32,180 bases of DNA from Verrucomicrobiota bacterium (GCA_016235545.1 JACRKB010000182.1:1-32180), one strand, 5' to 3'. Counted from the stretch's first letter, positions 12,939-21,150 are shown. The notes: a model not told the origin generated them from the letters alone. Translations and numbers: made by a program.

Positions 12939-13903
12939 TACCCCACCAGCCACGCGATGATCGCCTTCTGAGTGTGCAGGCGGTTCTCAGCCTCGTCGAA
13001 GATGGTCCGCGAGTGCGCCTCGAAGGTCGCGTCGTCAATCTCCTTGCCGCGATACGCTGGCAGGCAGTGCATCACCAACGCGCCCGGCTGCGCGAGCTTC
13101 ACAAGCGACTCGTTAATCTGATAGCCGGTGAGCACCTGGATGCGAGCGGCGGCCTCGGCCTCCTTGCCCATCGAAACCCACACATCCGTGTAAAGCAGAT
13201 CGGCTCCGGCGGCCGCGGCCTGCAAATCAGCGGTGATCACAATCTTCCCGCCCGTGGCGGCGATCGTGGCCTGGATCACCTCACCCGCCGGCGTGCTCCG
13301 CGCGTGAAGGTGCGTGAAACCCGCCCGCTCCAGCAGCGACAGCGCCGGTTGAAATCCCCTCGGCGCAGCGATGCGCAGCTCGAAGCCCAGCTTCGCCGCG
13401 GCGAACACCCAGCTCGCCGGCACATTGCACGCGCCGTCCCCCACAAACGTCACCACCTTCCCGTGAATCGGCCCGCGCTGCTCCTGAAACGTGAAGATGT
13501 CCGTGAGTATCTGGCACGGGTGTTCCTCATCCGTCAGCGCGTTGATGGTCGGTATGTTCGCATAGCGCGCGAACTCCTCCACATCCGCCTGCGCAAATGT
13601 GCGGAACACCGCCCCGTGAACCATCCGGCCAAGAACCCGCGCCGTGTCCTTGATCGGCTCGCCGCGCCCGAGCTGGATGTCGGCGGCGCTGAGAAACATC
13701 ACGTCCGCACCCAGCTCGCGCAGGCCCACCTCGAAGGACACCCGCGTGCGCGTGGAGGACTTCGCAAAGATGAGCGCCCATGTCTGGCCCGCCAGCGGCC
13801 TCGTCGCGTGATGGCCGCGCTCGCGCTTCATGGTGAGGGTCGCGGACAGGATCGATTCCATGTCCGCCCGGGACAAATTTTCAAGGCTCAACAGATGCTT
13901 CAT
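12938..13903 (-). CDS. argF: Ornithine carbamoyltransferase
   Basis: A 321-residue enzyme that joins ornithine and carbamoyl phosphate to make citrulline in arginine synthesis. Carbamoyl-phosphate motif SSTRTR at residues 49-54, HPCQILTD at 128-135, ornithine-binding DVWVSMG at 240-246, and the catalytic HCLP at 279-282 are all present. The frame extends 25 codons further upstream (to 13978), but MKHLLSLENL at 13903 matches the normal N-terminus of the family and the length is then typical. No other arginine gene is adjacent. It converges with the amylase-family gene and diverges from recG, with about 200 bases upstream containing a heptad repeat. Confidence 0.96.
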   Translation of the reverse strand: MKHLLSLENLSRADMESILSATLTMKRERGHHATRPLAGQTWALIFAKSSTRTRVSFEVGLRELGADVMFLSAADIQLGRGEPIKDTARVLGRMVHGAVFRTFAQADVEEFARYANIPTINALTDEEHPCQILTDIFTFQEQRGPIHGKVVTFVGDGACNVPASWVFAAAKLGFELRIAAPRGFQPALSLLERAGFTHLHARSTPAGEVIQATIAATGGKIVITADLQAAAAGADLLYTDVWVSMGKEAEAAARIQVLTGYQINESLVKLAQPGALVMHCLPAYRGKEIDDATFEAHSRTIFDEAENRLHTQKAIIAWLVG

Positions 13904-13976
13904 GGTCGAGAGAAAGCGCGCAGTGTAGGCACGGAGTGGGGAAGTGCAAAAACTTTCTCGGCGCAAGGAACGATTC

Positions 13977-14073
13977 AAGTCAGGAGCGAGTCAGGACTCA
14001 GGAGCCGGAATCGCCGAGCACACGACGCTCCGCACATTCTGGCTTCTGTCTCCTGACTTCTTCCTTCTTCAAC
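13977..14073. repeat. Imperfect heptad inverted repeat upstream of recG
   Basis: The left part carries AGTCAGG (13978-13984), AGTCAGG (13989-13995) and ACTCAGG (13996-14002). The right part is a run of 7-base units CTGGCTT, CTGTCTC, CTGACTT, CTTCCTT from 14040 to 14067. AAGTCAGGAG at 13977-13986 pairs perfectly with 14051-14060. It lies between divergent argF and recG, so the promoters of both genes must share the rest of the gap. The right-arm units resemble those inserted in the kinase gene at 2961-2988. Confidence 0.75.
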
Positions 14074-14102
14074 CCGGGACGTTCCTTCCGTAACCTGCCG
14101 CC

Positions 14103-16175
14103 GTGCCTGAGCCGCCGATGCCAGCCCCGCTTGCCCGGCCCATCACCGCCTTGCGCGGCGTGGGGCCCAAGCACGTGGAGTTCTTCGCGAAGCTCGGCAT
14201 CGCAACCGTCCAGGACTTGCTCCTGCTCCAGCCACGCCGGCATGAGGACCGCCGCACGGGATGGAGCATCGGGCAGTTGAAGTTGAAAGTCCCCGCCACA
14301 GTGCTGGGCCGCATCGTCGCGCAGGGCACGAACTTCTACTCGAAGAAGACCAAGTCCACTTTCGAGTTCATCCTCGATGATGGCACCGGGCGGCTGCATT
14401 GCCGCTGGTGGAACCTTCCCTGGCTGGCGGACAAGTTCCGCGTCGGCGACGAGGTCTTCGTGCACGGAAAGCTGCTCTCGCTCAAGCCGCGCATGATGGA
14501 TCATCCCGAGACGGAGATCGTCGAGTCGGACGGCGAGGCATCCACGCACCTGCACCGAATCGTGCCGGTGTATCCGCTGACGGAGGGCTTGTCGCAACGC
14601 TGGCTGCGCGGGCTGATGTGGCGGACGCTGGAGGAATACGGCGCGCAGATTCTTGAGCGGCACGGGGAATTGCTGGCGCGGGGAAGGGGCGGAGCAGGAT
14701 TAGGCTCAGGATTACGAGCACGAGTCACGGCGACGGAAGCGGCTTCTTCTCCTGCTCCTAATCTTGATCCTAATCCTGCTCTCTCCCTCTCCTGCTCCGC
14801 CGCCATCCGCTCCCTTCACTTCCCCGCCGAACTCCCCGACGCCGAACTCGCCCGCCAGCGTCTCGCACTCGACGAGTTTCTCGACCTCCAGCTCGCCGTC
14901 CGTGCCCGGCGCGAGAAGCTCCTCGCCAACGCCCGCAGCCAGCCGTGCAAAGGGGACAACCACCTCATCCGTCCGTTCCTCGCCCAGCTGGGCTTCCCGC
15001 TCACCGACTCGCAAACCACCGTGCTCCGCGAAATCCGCGCCGACCTCGCGCGCGGCACGCCCATGCGCCGCCTGCTGCAAGGCGACGTGGGCGCGGGCAA
15101 GACCGTCGTCGCCGCCTGCACCGCGTTGATGGCCTTGGAGAGCGGTCACAGCGTCGCGCTCATGGCCCCGACCGAGATTCTCGCCGAGCAACACTTCCGC
15201 AACTTCACCCGCTGGCTAAAACCCCTCGGCGTGCGTGTCGAACTCCGCACCGGCTCTCGAAAGACCGCCCCCAACTCTCAACTCTCAACTCTCAACTCAC
15301 AACTTTTCATCGGCACCCACGCCCTCATCGAGGATACCTTCACCGTCGAGCGCCTCGGCCTCGTCATCATTGATGAGCAGCACAAGTTTGGCGTCGCACA
15401 ACGCGAGCGGCTGCTGCGCAAGGGTCATTACCCGCACCTCCTCGTGATGACCGCCACGCCCATCCCGCGCACGCTGGGCCTCACGGTTTACGGCGACCTT
15501 GATGTCTCCGTCATCGCGCACCTGCCGCCGGGTCGCGGGGCCATCAAGACTTTCGTCAGGGGCCCGGAGAAATTGCCCAAGGTCTGGACTTTTGTCCGCG
15601 AGCGGCTCGCCGAAGGACGCCAGGCCTACATCGTCTATCCGCGCGTCGAGGACACGGACTTGAAGACCGGCACGAAGGCAGTGATGGCGGAGTTCGAGAA
15701 GCTGGCGAAGGAACTTGCGCCGCATCGCGTCGCGCTGCTGCACGGGCGCTTGTCGGCGGAGGAAAAGGAATCGGTCATGGCCGACTTCCGCGCGAACCGC
15801 GTGCAGGCCCTGCTCGCCACCAGCGTCATCGAGGTCGGCGTGGACGTGGCGAACGCGACCGTCATGGTCATCGAGAACGCCGAGCAGTTCGGCCTCGCGC
15901 AGCTCCACCAGTTGCGCGGCCGCATCGGGCGTGGCGCGCATGACTCGTGGTGTGTCCTCGTCGCCGCCAAGCTCACCGACGACGCCCGTGCGCGGCTCAA
16001 GGTCTTGGAGGAAACGACCGACGGATTCGCCATAGCCGAGGCGGACTTGCGCCTGCGCGGGCCGGGTGAATTGCTCGGCCAAGCCCAGAGCGGTGCGCAA
16101 CAGTTCAGGTTCGCTGACCTGACGAGGGATTTGGAACTGGCAAAGCTGGCGAGGGAGTTGGTCACTCGCGCGTAA
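14103..16175 (+). CDS. recG: ATP-dependent DNA helicase RecG with two repeat-derived insertions
   Basis: A 690-residue helicase that remodels stalled forks and branched DNA. It has the N-terminal segment with LRGVGPKHVEFFAKLGI and the wedge OB-fold (about 60-145), then the helicase core: Walker A GDVGAGKT (327-334), Walker B DEQHKFG (424-430), TATPIPRTL, and motif VI QLRGRIGRG (603-611), plus the C-terminal LRLRGPGELLG. The start is GTG at 14103; an ATG five codons later is also possible. Two stretches look foreign: about residues 195-234 (Gly/Ala/Ser/Pro-rich, from a hexad inverted repeat) between the wedge domain and the helicase core, and about 390-401 (NSQLSTLNSQL, from a CAACTCT heptad array) just before the strand leading to IGTHALIE. 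Both are in frame and all motifs remain intact, so the enzyme is probably active. Confidence 0.95.
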   Translation: MPEPPMPAPLARPITALRGVGPKHVEFFAKLGIATVQDLLLLQPRRHEDRRTGWSIGQLKLKVPATVLGRIVAQGTNFYSKKTKSTFEFILDDGTGRLHCRWWNLPWLADKFRVGDEVFVHGKLLSLKPRMMDHPETEIVESDGEASTHLHRIVPVYPLTEGLSQRWLRGLMWRTLEEYGAQILERHGELLARGRGGAGLGSGLRARVTATEAASSPAPNLDPNPALSLSCSAAIRSLHFPAELPDAELARQRLALDEFLDLQLAVRARREKLLANARSQPCKGDNHLIRPFLAQLGFPLTDSQTTVLREIRADLARGTPMRRLLQGDVGAGKTVVAACTALMALESGHSVALMAPTEILAEQHFRNFTRWLKPLGVRVELRTGSRKTAPNSQLSTLNSQLFIGTHALIEDTFTVERLGLVIIDEQHKFGVAQRERLLRKGHYPHLLVMTATPIPRTLGLTVYGDLDVSVIAHLPPGRGAIKTFVRGPEKLPKVWTFVRERLAEGRQAYIVYPRVEDTDLKTGTKAVMAEFEKLAKELAPHRVALLHGRLSAEEKESVMADFRANRVQALLATSVIEVGVDVANATVMVIENAEQFGLAQLHQLRGRIGRGAHDSWCVLVAAKLTDDARARLKVLEETTDGFAIAEADLRLRGPGELLGQAQSGAQQFRFADLTRDLELAKLARELVTRA
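14686..14804. repeat. Hexanucleotide-arm inverted repeat inserted in frame in recG
   Basis: The left arm (14693-14722) is five 6-base units: AGCAGG, ATTAGG, CTCAGG, ATTACG, AGCACG. The right arm (14751-14780) is CCTGCT, CCTAAT, CTTGAT, CCTAAT, CCTGCT. The arms pair at 26 of 30 bases around a 28-base spacer; a further CCTGCTCC copy follows at 14791-14798. The frame of recG is kept, adding about 40 residues (195-234) at the linker before the helicase core. Confidence 0.9.
15272..15305. repeat. CAACTCT heptanucleotide array inserted in frame in recG
   Basis: Three perfect CAACTCT units (15272-15292), one CAACTCA, and a partial CAACTT. No inverted partner is nearby. Translated as NSQLSTLNSQL, residues about 390-401 of RecG, at a position that is a surface loop in the family. 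Confidence 0.9.
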
Positions 16176-16176
16176 C

Positions 16177-16332
16177 GGGGACACTCCTGTCCCCGTAGCC
16201 GTCCCCGAGTTACTTGCCGCGAAAGGGCGCAAAGGACACGAAGCTGAGAGCTTTAACTTTCCTTTGTGCTCTCTGCGCCCTTTCGCGGCTAATCCATTTG
16301 AATCTCGCCGGACTGGGGACAGGAGTGTCCCC
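16177..16332. repeat. Nested inverted repeats between recG and thyA
   Basis: Outer arms 16177-16194 (GGGGACACTCCTGTCCCC) and 16315-16332 are perfect 18-base reverse complements; each is also nearly self-complementary. Inner arms 16216-16231 (GCCGCGAAAGGGCGCA) and 16274-16289 are perfect 16-base reverse complements. The left outer arm begins just two bases after the recG stop codon. No T-run, so any terminator role is uncertain. Confidence 0.92.
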
Positions 16333-16388
16333 CTCACGCCACGGGGAGATTGCCCGCTCACCTTCACCTCCCGCATAGTCCGCCCGAC

Positions 16389-17183
16389 ATGCAGCCATAC
16401 CTCGACCTGCTCCAGCACGTCCTCGACAAGGGCAAGTTCAAGTCCGACCGCACGGGCACCGGCACTTACTCCGTCTTCGGCGCGCAGACGCGCTTCGACC
16501 TGCGCACCAGCTTCCCCGTCCTCACCACCAAGAAGCTCCACCTCAAGTCCATCATCTACGAGTTGCTCTGGTTCCTGCGCGGCGAGACGAATGTGAAGTG
16601 GCTGCAAGAGCGCGGCGTGACCATCTGGAACGAATGGGCCGACGCCGAGGGCAACCTCGGCCGCGTCTATGGCGCGCAATGGTGCGACTGGCGCACCACC
16701 GACGGCCGCAGCGTGAACCAGATTGACCAGGTCATCGCGCAGCTTCAGCGGAACCCCGACTCGCGCCGGCACATCGTCAGCGCGTGGAACGTCGGCGAGA
16801 TTGACCAGATGAAACTCCCGCCCTGCCACGCGCTCTTCCAGTTCTACGTGGCCGACGGCGAACTCTCCTGCCAGCTCTACCAGCGCAGCGCGGACCTCTT
16901 CCTCGGCGTGCCGTTCAACATCGCCAGCTACGCGCTGCTCACGCTGATGGTCGCGCAAGTCACCGGTCTGAAACCCGGCGAGTTCGTCCACACCTTTGGC
17001 GACCTGCACCTCTACGCGAACCACCTCGAACAGGCGAAGCTCCAACTCACCCGCGCCCCGCGCCCGCTCCCCGTGATGAAGCTCAACCCCGCCGTGAAGA
17101 ACATCCACGACTTCCAGTTCGAGGATTTCACGCTGGAGGGCTACGACCCGCACCCGGGCATCAAGGCACCGATTGCGGTGTGA
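16389..17183 (+). CDS. thyA: Thymidylate synthase
   Basis: A 264-residue enzyme, the same length as E. coli ThyA, converting dUMP to dTMP with methylenetetrahydrofolate. The catalytic cysteine is Cys146 in [11 protein letters not shown]; the phosphate-binding SDRTGTGT (19-26), [10 protein letters not shown] (126-135), the substrate and folate region [24 protein letters not shown], and HLYANHLEQ near the end are all present. An in-frame ATG 13 codons upstream exists but precedes the conserved [15 protein letters not shown] start, so 16389 is chosen. No dihydrofolate reductase gene follows, unlike many thyA-folA operons. It follows recG on the same strand across a 213-base gap filled by nested palindromes. 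Confidence 0.97.
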   Translation: MQPYLDLLQHVLDKGKFKSDRTGTGTYSVFGAQTRFDLRTSFPVLTTKKLHLKSIIYELLWFLRGETNVKWLQERGVTIWNEWADAEGNLGRVYGAQWCDWRTTDGRSVNQIDQVIAQLQRNPDSRRHIVSAWNVGEIDQMKLPPCHALFQFYVADGELSCQLYQRSADLFLGVPFNIASYALLTLMVAQVTGLKPGEFVHTFGDLHLYANHLEQAKLQLTRAPRPLPVMKLNPAVKNIHDFQFEDFTLEGYDPHPGIKAPIAV

Positions 17184-17190
17184 GCCCCTA

Positions 17191-17210
17191 GCAGCCGACG
17201 TGAGGAGGCT
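17191..17210 (+). promoter_or_regulatory. Short motif with Shine-Dalgarno-like core upstream of the aminotransferase gene
   Basis: GCAGCCGACGTGAGGAGGCT lies in the 36-base gap after thyA. Its GAGGAGG core (17202-17208) is 11 bases before the aminotransferase ATG, slightly far but usable as a ribosome binding site, one of few visible in the window. Nearly the same core, CGACGTGAGGAGTCT, occurs at 23896-23910 between the two DUF1501 genes, where it does not precede a start on that strand, so it may be a repeat rather than a dedicated signal. Confidence 0.4.
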
Positions 17211-17219
17211 ACATTTTCC

Positions 17220-18518
17220 ATGCGCTTGAAATTTCCGACCAAGAAAAGTCAGAGCCTTGTCACTTCGGTTCCTACACAATCAGTCTGGCCGCTCGACCCC
17301 GCCGTCACGTTCCTGAACCACGGCTCGTTCGGCAGTTGCCCGCTGCCGGTGCTGGAGTTCCAGCGCGAGCTGCGCGAGCGGATGGAGCGGCAGCCGGTGA
17401 AATTCTTTGTGCGGGACTTAGAGGGCTTGCTGGATGAGGCGCGGGCGGAGCTGGCGGCGTTTGTCGGCAGCGCGGCGGAGGACTTGGTGTTCGTGCCGAA
17501 TGCGACCTCGGGGGTGAACGCGGTGTTGCGCGCGCTGGACTTCCAGCCAGGCGATGAACTCCTCGTCACCGACCACGAATACAACGCCTGTCGCAACGCG
17601 TTGGACTTCGTCGCCCAGCGCAGCGGCGAGCGCGTGGTGGTGGTGAAGGTTCCGTTCCCCGTGCCGGCGACTTGCAGTCGCCGTCCGGAAGTATCGTCAG
17701 CTTCGGAGCGGCGACTGGAAGTCGCCGGCACGGGCGGCGGGGCCGCGGAAATCATCGGCCCCATCCTCGCGGCGGTGACGCCCCGGACGAAACTGGCCTT
17801 GCTCGACCACGTGACCAGCCAGACGGGGCTGGTGCTGCCCATCGAATTTCTCGTGCGCGAGTTGAACGCGCGCAACGTGGACACGCTGGTGGATGGCGCG
17901 CACGCGCCGGGCATGGTGCCGCTGGACCTACACGCGCTCAACGCCGCCTACTACACGGGCAACTGCCACAAGTGGATTTGCGCGCCGAAGGGCGCGGCCT
18001 TTCTCCATGTGCGCGCGGACCGGCAGAAGCACATCCGACCGTTGGTCATCAGCCACGGCGCGAACTCGCAGCGCACCGACCGCTCGCGGTTCCTCATCGA
18101 GTTTGGATGGATGGGCACGGGCGACCCGAGCGCGGCGTTGTCTGTGCCCAAGGCGATCGAGGTTGTCGGCTCGATGCGGCCCGGCGGCTGGAAAGAAGTG
18201 ATGAGGCACAATCGCGACCTCGCGCTCACCGCTCGCCGCGTGCTGTGCAAGGCACTGAACGTTCCCCTTCCGTGCCCGGATGAACTCATCGGCTCGCTGG
18301 CTGCCGTGCCCATCCCCGACGCGAAGAGCGCGAAGCCTTCGAAGAACCCGCTCTATCTTGACCCGCTGCAGGACGAACTGCTGGCCAAGTTCAGCATCGA
18401 AGTCCCGGTCATCCCGTGGCCTGCGCCGCCAAATCGGCTGCTCCGCATCTCCGCGCAGCTCTACAACTCGCTGCCACAATACGAAAAGCTGGCGGGGGCC
18501 TTGAAGAGGCTGCTGTGA
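17220..18518 (+). CDS. Class V aminotransferase (isopenicillin N epimerase-like) with a palindromic insertion
   Basis: A 432-residue PLP enzyme of the CefD/SufS-related class V fold. VTFLNHGSFGSCP near the N-terminus (about 29-41) is typical of the epimerase-like branch; VPNATSGVNAVLRAL is the cofactor phosphate region; DGAHAPGM holds Asp225, which contacts the PLP ring nitrogen; NCHKW holds Lys251, the Schiff-base lysine. The substrate is unknown; members act as epimerases, lyases or desulfurases. Residues about 147-172 (VPATCSRRPEVS and following) come from a palindromic DNA element inserted in frame between VVVVKVPFP and the AAEIIGPI segment, where relatives normally have a short link. The GAGGAGG sequence 11 bases upstream may be its ribosome binding site. 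It ends convergently with the methyltransferase gene. Confidence 0.88.
   Translation: MRLKFPTKKSQSLVTSVPTQSVWPLDPAVTFLNHGSFGSCPLPVLEFQRELRERMERQPVKFFVRDLEGLLDEARAELAAFVGSAAEDLVFVPNATSGVNAVLRALDFQPGDELLVTDHEYNACRNALDFVAQRSGERVVVVKVPFPVPATCSRRPEVSSASERRLEVAGTGGGAAEIIGPILAAVTPRTKLALLDHVTSQTGLVLPIEFLVRELNARNVDTLVDGAHAPGMVPLDLHALNAAYYTGNCHKWICAPKGAAFLHVRADRQKHIRPLVISHGANSQRTDRSRFLIEFGWMGTGDPSAALSVPKAIEVVGSMRPGGWKEVMRHNRDLALTARRVLCKALNVPLPCPDELIGSLAAVPIPDAKSAKPSKNPLYLDPLQDELLAKFSIEVPVIPWPAPPNRLLRISAQLYNSLPQYEKLAGALKRLL
17658..17734. repeat. Palindromic element inserted in frame in the aminotransferase gene
   Basis: Arms 17658-17683 and 17709-17734 are inverted copies that match at 25 of 26 bases, with a 25-base spacer. 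The core word is GCCGGCGACTTGCAGTCGCC in the left arm. The 77-base element (plus flanks) is translated as an Arg/Ser/Glu-rich stretch without a stop, at residues about 147-172. Confidence 0.93.
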
Positions 18519-18527
18519 GCCGAGGCC

Positions 18528-18642
18528 GTCTTGGACTGCGCCGGCACAGCGCAGCGGCGACGGCGCTTTGGCCAGAAGGTTCCACACTTTGCTTCCGCTC
18601 GGAAAGCGGTGTCGCGCTCCGCTTGTCGCCGCAGCCCAAGAC
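18528..18642. repeat. Large imperfect palindrome between convergent genes
   Basis: The left arm 18528-18569 starts GTCTTGGACTGCGCCGGC; the right arm 18603-18642 ends with the complementary GCCGCAGCCCAAGAC. The arms match over about 40 bases with a few mismatches and small gaps, around a loop of about 33 bases. It fills the gap between the aminotransferase and methyltransferase stops. The 12-mer GGACTGCGCCGG (18533-18544) recurs at 28194-28205 inside another palindrome, so this is a dispersed family. Confidence 0.85.
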
Positions 18643-18648
18643 ACGCCC

Positions 18649-19341
18649 CTACTTCGTGGCAACCACACGCACCTCGGAGGCGGGCAACAGCAGATGTGCT
18701 ACTGAGCGCAGCAGGCGGAAGCCGCGTTCGCCTAACCGCAGTCTGCAAGCCCGCGCAGCGGCCGCGCGGTCGTAGCCGAACTGGCTGATGCCCGCAGACT
18801 CCAGCTTGAAGCCGCACTCGGTCACAAGATTGCCGAGCGTCTGAGCGTTCCAAGAGAAGAGGTGATGGTTCGGCTCGGCAGGATCGTGACGGCGGTAGCG
18901 GCATTCTTTCTCAAATGGCACATGGAGCAGGAGCTTGCCGCCGGGCTTGAGCACGCGGCGAATTTCGGCCAGCGAGGCAGCGGGATTCAAAGCGTGCTCC
19001 AGCATATGGTGGCATATCACCACGTCGGCGATTGCATCAGCGAGTCCGGCGGAATCACGGACAAACTCGATGCCAAGCTCACGGACGGACGGCTCCACGC
19101 AGTCCGCAAGGTCGAAGCCGATTCGCCGCGCACACTTCAGCTCCGCCAGATTCCATCCCGCGCCGACACCGAACTCGACCACGGTGTCTGCAACGCGGAT
19201 GTGCGATGTGAATTTCTCGGCGCGCAGGCGGGCGACCCACGGAAATGCCGGTGGCGGAAGTCCACGTTTCCCTTCGTGGTAAGCGCGCCCGGCCTCGCCT
19301 TGGTAGTGGCGCGCAGCAGAATTATCCGGCGAATCGGGCAT
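18649..19341 (-). CDS. Class I SAM-dependent methyltransferase
   Basis: A 230-residue protein if started at ATG 19341 (MPDSPDNSAARHYQG); the frame extends to ATG 19401, adding 20 residues that do not look conserved. Motif I is TVVEFGVGAGWNLAEL (SAM-binding glycine loop), followed by ARRIGFDLA, then DVVICHHMLEHALNPAASLAEIRRVLKPGGKLLLHVPFE, the classical post-I to motif III run of Methyltransf_11/23 proteins. The segment AEPNHHLFSWNAQTLGNLV matches methyltransferases that act on small molecules or in polysaccharide synthesis. The C-terminal stretch is rich in Arg and Leu and ends hydrophobic. The acceptor is unknown. It diverges from the serine hydrolase gene across a short gap and converges with the aminotransferase gene. 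Confidence 0.83.
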   Translation of the reverse strand: MPDSPDNSAARHYQGEAGRAYHEGKRGLPPPAFPWVARLRAEKFTSHIRVADTVVEFGVGAGWNLAELKCARRIGFDLADCVEPSVRELGIEFVRDSAGLADAIADVVICHHMLEHALNPAASLAEIRRVLKPGGKLLLHVPFEKECRYRRHDPAEPNHHLFSWNAQTLGNLVTECGFKLESAGISQFGYDRAAAARACRLRLGERGFRLLRSVAHLLLPASEVRVVATK

Positions 19342-19449
19342 GGCCCAAACGTAGTTGAAATGCGCCGTCATTGTCGAACGTGCAGGTGGCTGCGTGTGCA
19401 ACCTCTTGCGTGGCCCTTGGGCTTCTGGCTAGAGTCCGACCTCGCTTCC

Positions 19450-21150
19450 ATGCCCCGCGCCCTGCCAATCGCCCCGCTGCTCCTGCTCACCTCCTGCTGC
19501 CTGATGACGAGCGACGCGCGTGGGCAAACCACTCCTCAAGCTGAACTCGTGAAGGCCCTCGCACAACTCAAGCAAGTCACCGCCGCCGAAGTGGAGCGCG
19601 GCATTCTCAATGGCTTCTCCATCGCGCTCGTGGACGACCAGCGCGTGGTCTTCAGCGCCGGGTTCGGACTGGCGGATGTGAAGCGGAAAACTCCTGCACG
19701 CGCCGACACCATCTACCGCGTCGGCTCCATCTCTAAGCTGTTCAACGCCGTCGCAGTGATGCAGCAGGTCGAGGGCGGCAGGCTCGACCTTGACGAGCCG
19801 GTGCAGAAGTTTGCCGGTGATTTTCACATCCAGTCGCGGTTCCCAGACGCCGGCCCCATCACGCTGCGGCAACTTCTCAGCCACCGCTCCGGCCTCATCC
19901 GCGAGTCGCCCGTGGGCGGTTACTTCGATGACCAGCAACCAACCGTCGGCGCCAGCGTGCGGAGCGTGGCGGATTGCGCGCTCGTGAACCGGCCCAACAC
20001 GCAGACGCGCTACTCGAACATCGGCGCAACGCTCGCCGGCTACGCGGCGCAGACCGTCGCTGGCATGGCGTTCGACTTCTACCAGCGGCAACACATCCTC
20101 GGTCCGCTCGGAATGAGCGACTCATCCTTCGCCATCACGCCCGCCGTGCGCCGCAAGCTCTCGAACAGCTACATGAGAATGGCGAACGCCGACGGCACCT
20201 TTCGCCATGAGGCCTCGCCGCTCTTCGAGCTGGGCACCATCCCCGCCGGCAATCTCTACGCGAGCGCGGAAGACCTCGCGCGCTTCATGTCCTTCATCTT
20301 CGCGGAGGGCCACACTGCCGATGGAAAGCTTCTTCTCCGCGCCGAGACGCTCAAGGAGATGTGCACGCCCCAGCTCACGGGCGCGACCAACGGCTTTGGC
20401 CTCGGCTTCAGCGTCGGACGCTTCGGCAGCTTCAAGGCCGTCAGCCACGGCGGAGCGGTGTATGGCTTCAGCAGCTCGTTCATCGCGCTGCCGGGGCCGA
20501 AGGTCGGCGTCATTGTGCTGGCGAACGAAGACATCGCGATGGGACCAGTCTCCAAGCTTGCCGAGGCCGCGTTGGAACTGCTGCTGCAAGCGAAGCTGGG
20601 CCGCGCGCCCGTCGCCAAGCCCGCGCCGGTGAAGCTCGATGCCGCCGCGCTCTCGGCCTTTGCCGGCGAATACGAATCAGAAAGCTACTGGGCGAAGCTC
20701 GAAGTCAACGGCGACAAGCTCCGCGCGAACATCGCGAGCCAGGAGCTGGACTTCACGCCGCTCGGTCCAACGAAGTTCCGCGCGGATGGTCGCTTCGCGC
20801 ACAACGGCCCCGTGGAGTTCAGCCGCGACGCGTCCGGCCAAGTGACCTTCACCGCGCTCGGCCAGAAGTTCTCCCCTGCCCCGTCGAACCCGCCGCCCGT
20901 GCCGCCCGCGTGGAGGAAGTTCCTCGGCAGCTACGGGCCGAAGTTCATCCCCGCCATCGTCTCGGTGCGACACGGCCATCTCTATGTGATGACCGAGAAC
21001 ATGGTGGACTATCGCCTCACGCCGCTGAACCGCACGACCTTCGCCTTCTCTCCCGGCCTCTACACGGACGAGCACCTCGTCTTCAACGTGGACGCAAGCG
21101 GCATGGCGCGCAGCGTCGTGCTGGCGAACATGGAGCTGAAGCGGAACTAA
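19450..21150 (+). CDS. Class C beta-lactamase-fold serine hydrolase, probable lipoprotein
   Basis: A 566-residue protein starting at ATG 19450. The signal sequence MPRALPIAPLLLLTSCC carries a lipobox LTSC with Cys16, suggesting lipid attachment. The catalytic domain has the three family motifs: S-x-x-K (Ser93-Ile-Ser-Lys96), Y-x-N (Tyr188-Ser-Asn190) and H-x-G (His333-Gly-Gly335). The last 170 or so residues, from about FAGEYESES, form a separate beta-rich domain of the kind often appended to these esterase/peptidase-like enzymes (DUF3471-like). Family members include D-alanyl-D-alanine carboxypeptidases, esterases and beta-lactamases; which one applies is not readable. The frame is open back to 18862, but that part overlaps the methyltransferase gene on the other strand and lacks a signal peptide, so it is not used. 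Confidence 0.9.
   Translation: MPRALPIAPLLLLTSCCLMTSDARGQTTPQAELVKALAQLKQVTAAEVERGILNGFSIALVDDQRVVFSAGFGLADVKRKTPARADTIYRVGSISKLFNAVAVMQQVEGGRLDLDEPVQKFAGDFHIQSRFPDAGPITLRQLLSHRSGLIRESPVGGYFDDQQPTVGASVRSVADCALVNRPNTQTRYSNIGATLAGYAAQTVAGMAFDFYQRQHILGPLGMSDSSFAITPAVRRKLSNSYMRMANADGTFRHEASPLFELGTIPAGNLYASAEDLARFMSFIFAEGHTADGKLLLRAETLKEMCTPQLTGATNGFGLGFSVGRFGSFKAVSHGGAVYGFSSSFIALPGPKVGVIVLANEDIAMGPVSKLAEAALELLLQAKLGRAPVAKPAPVKLDAAALSAFAGEYESESYWAKLEVNGDKLRANIASQELDFTPLGPTKFRADGRFAHNGPVEFSRDASGQVTFTALGQKFSPAPSNPPPVPPAWRKFLGSYGPKFIPAIVSVRHGHLYVMTENMVDYRLTPLNRTTFAFSPGLYTDEHLVFNVDASGMARSVVLANMELKRN

Noticed and set aside
15297-17279. A 660-residue minus-strand open frame across recG and thyA
   Set aside because: Antisense to two genes with complete catalytic motifs; it also runs through the intergenic palindrome.
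18862-19449. An upstream extension of the serine hydrolase by 196 residues
   Set aside because: It is antisense to the methyltransferase gene and would bury the lipoprotein signal peptide inside the protein.
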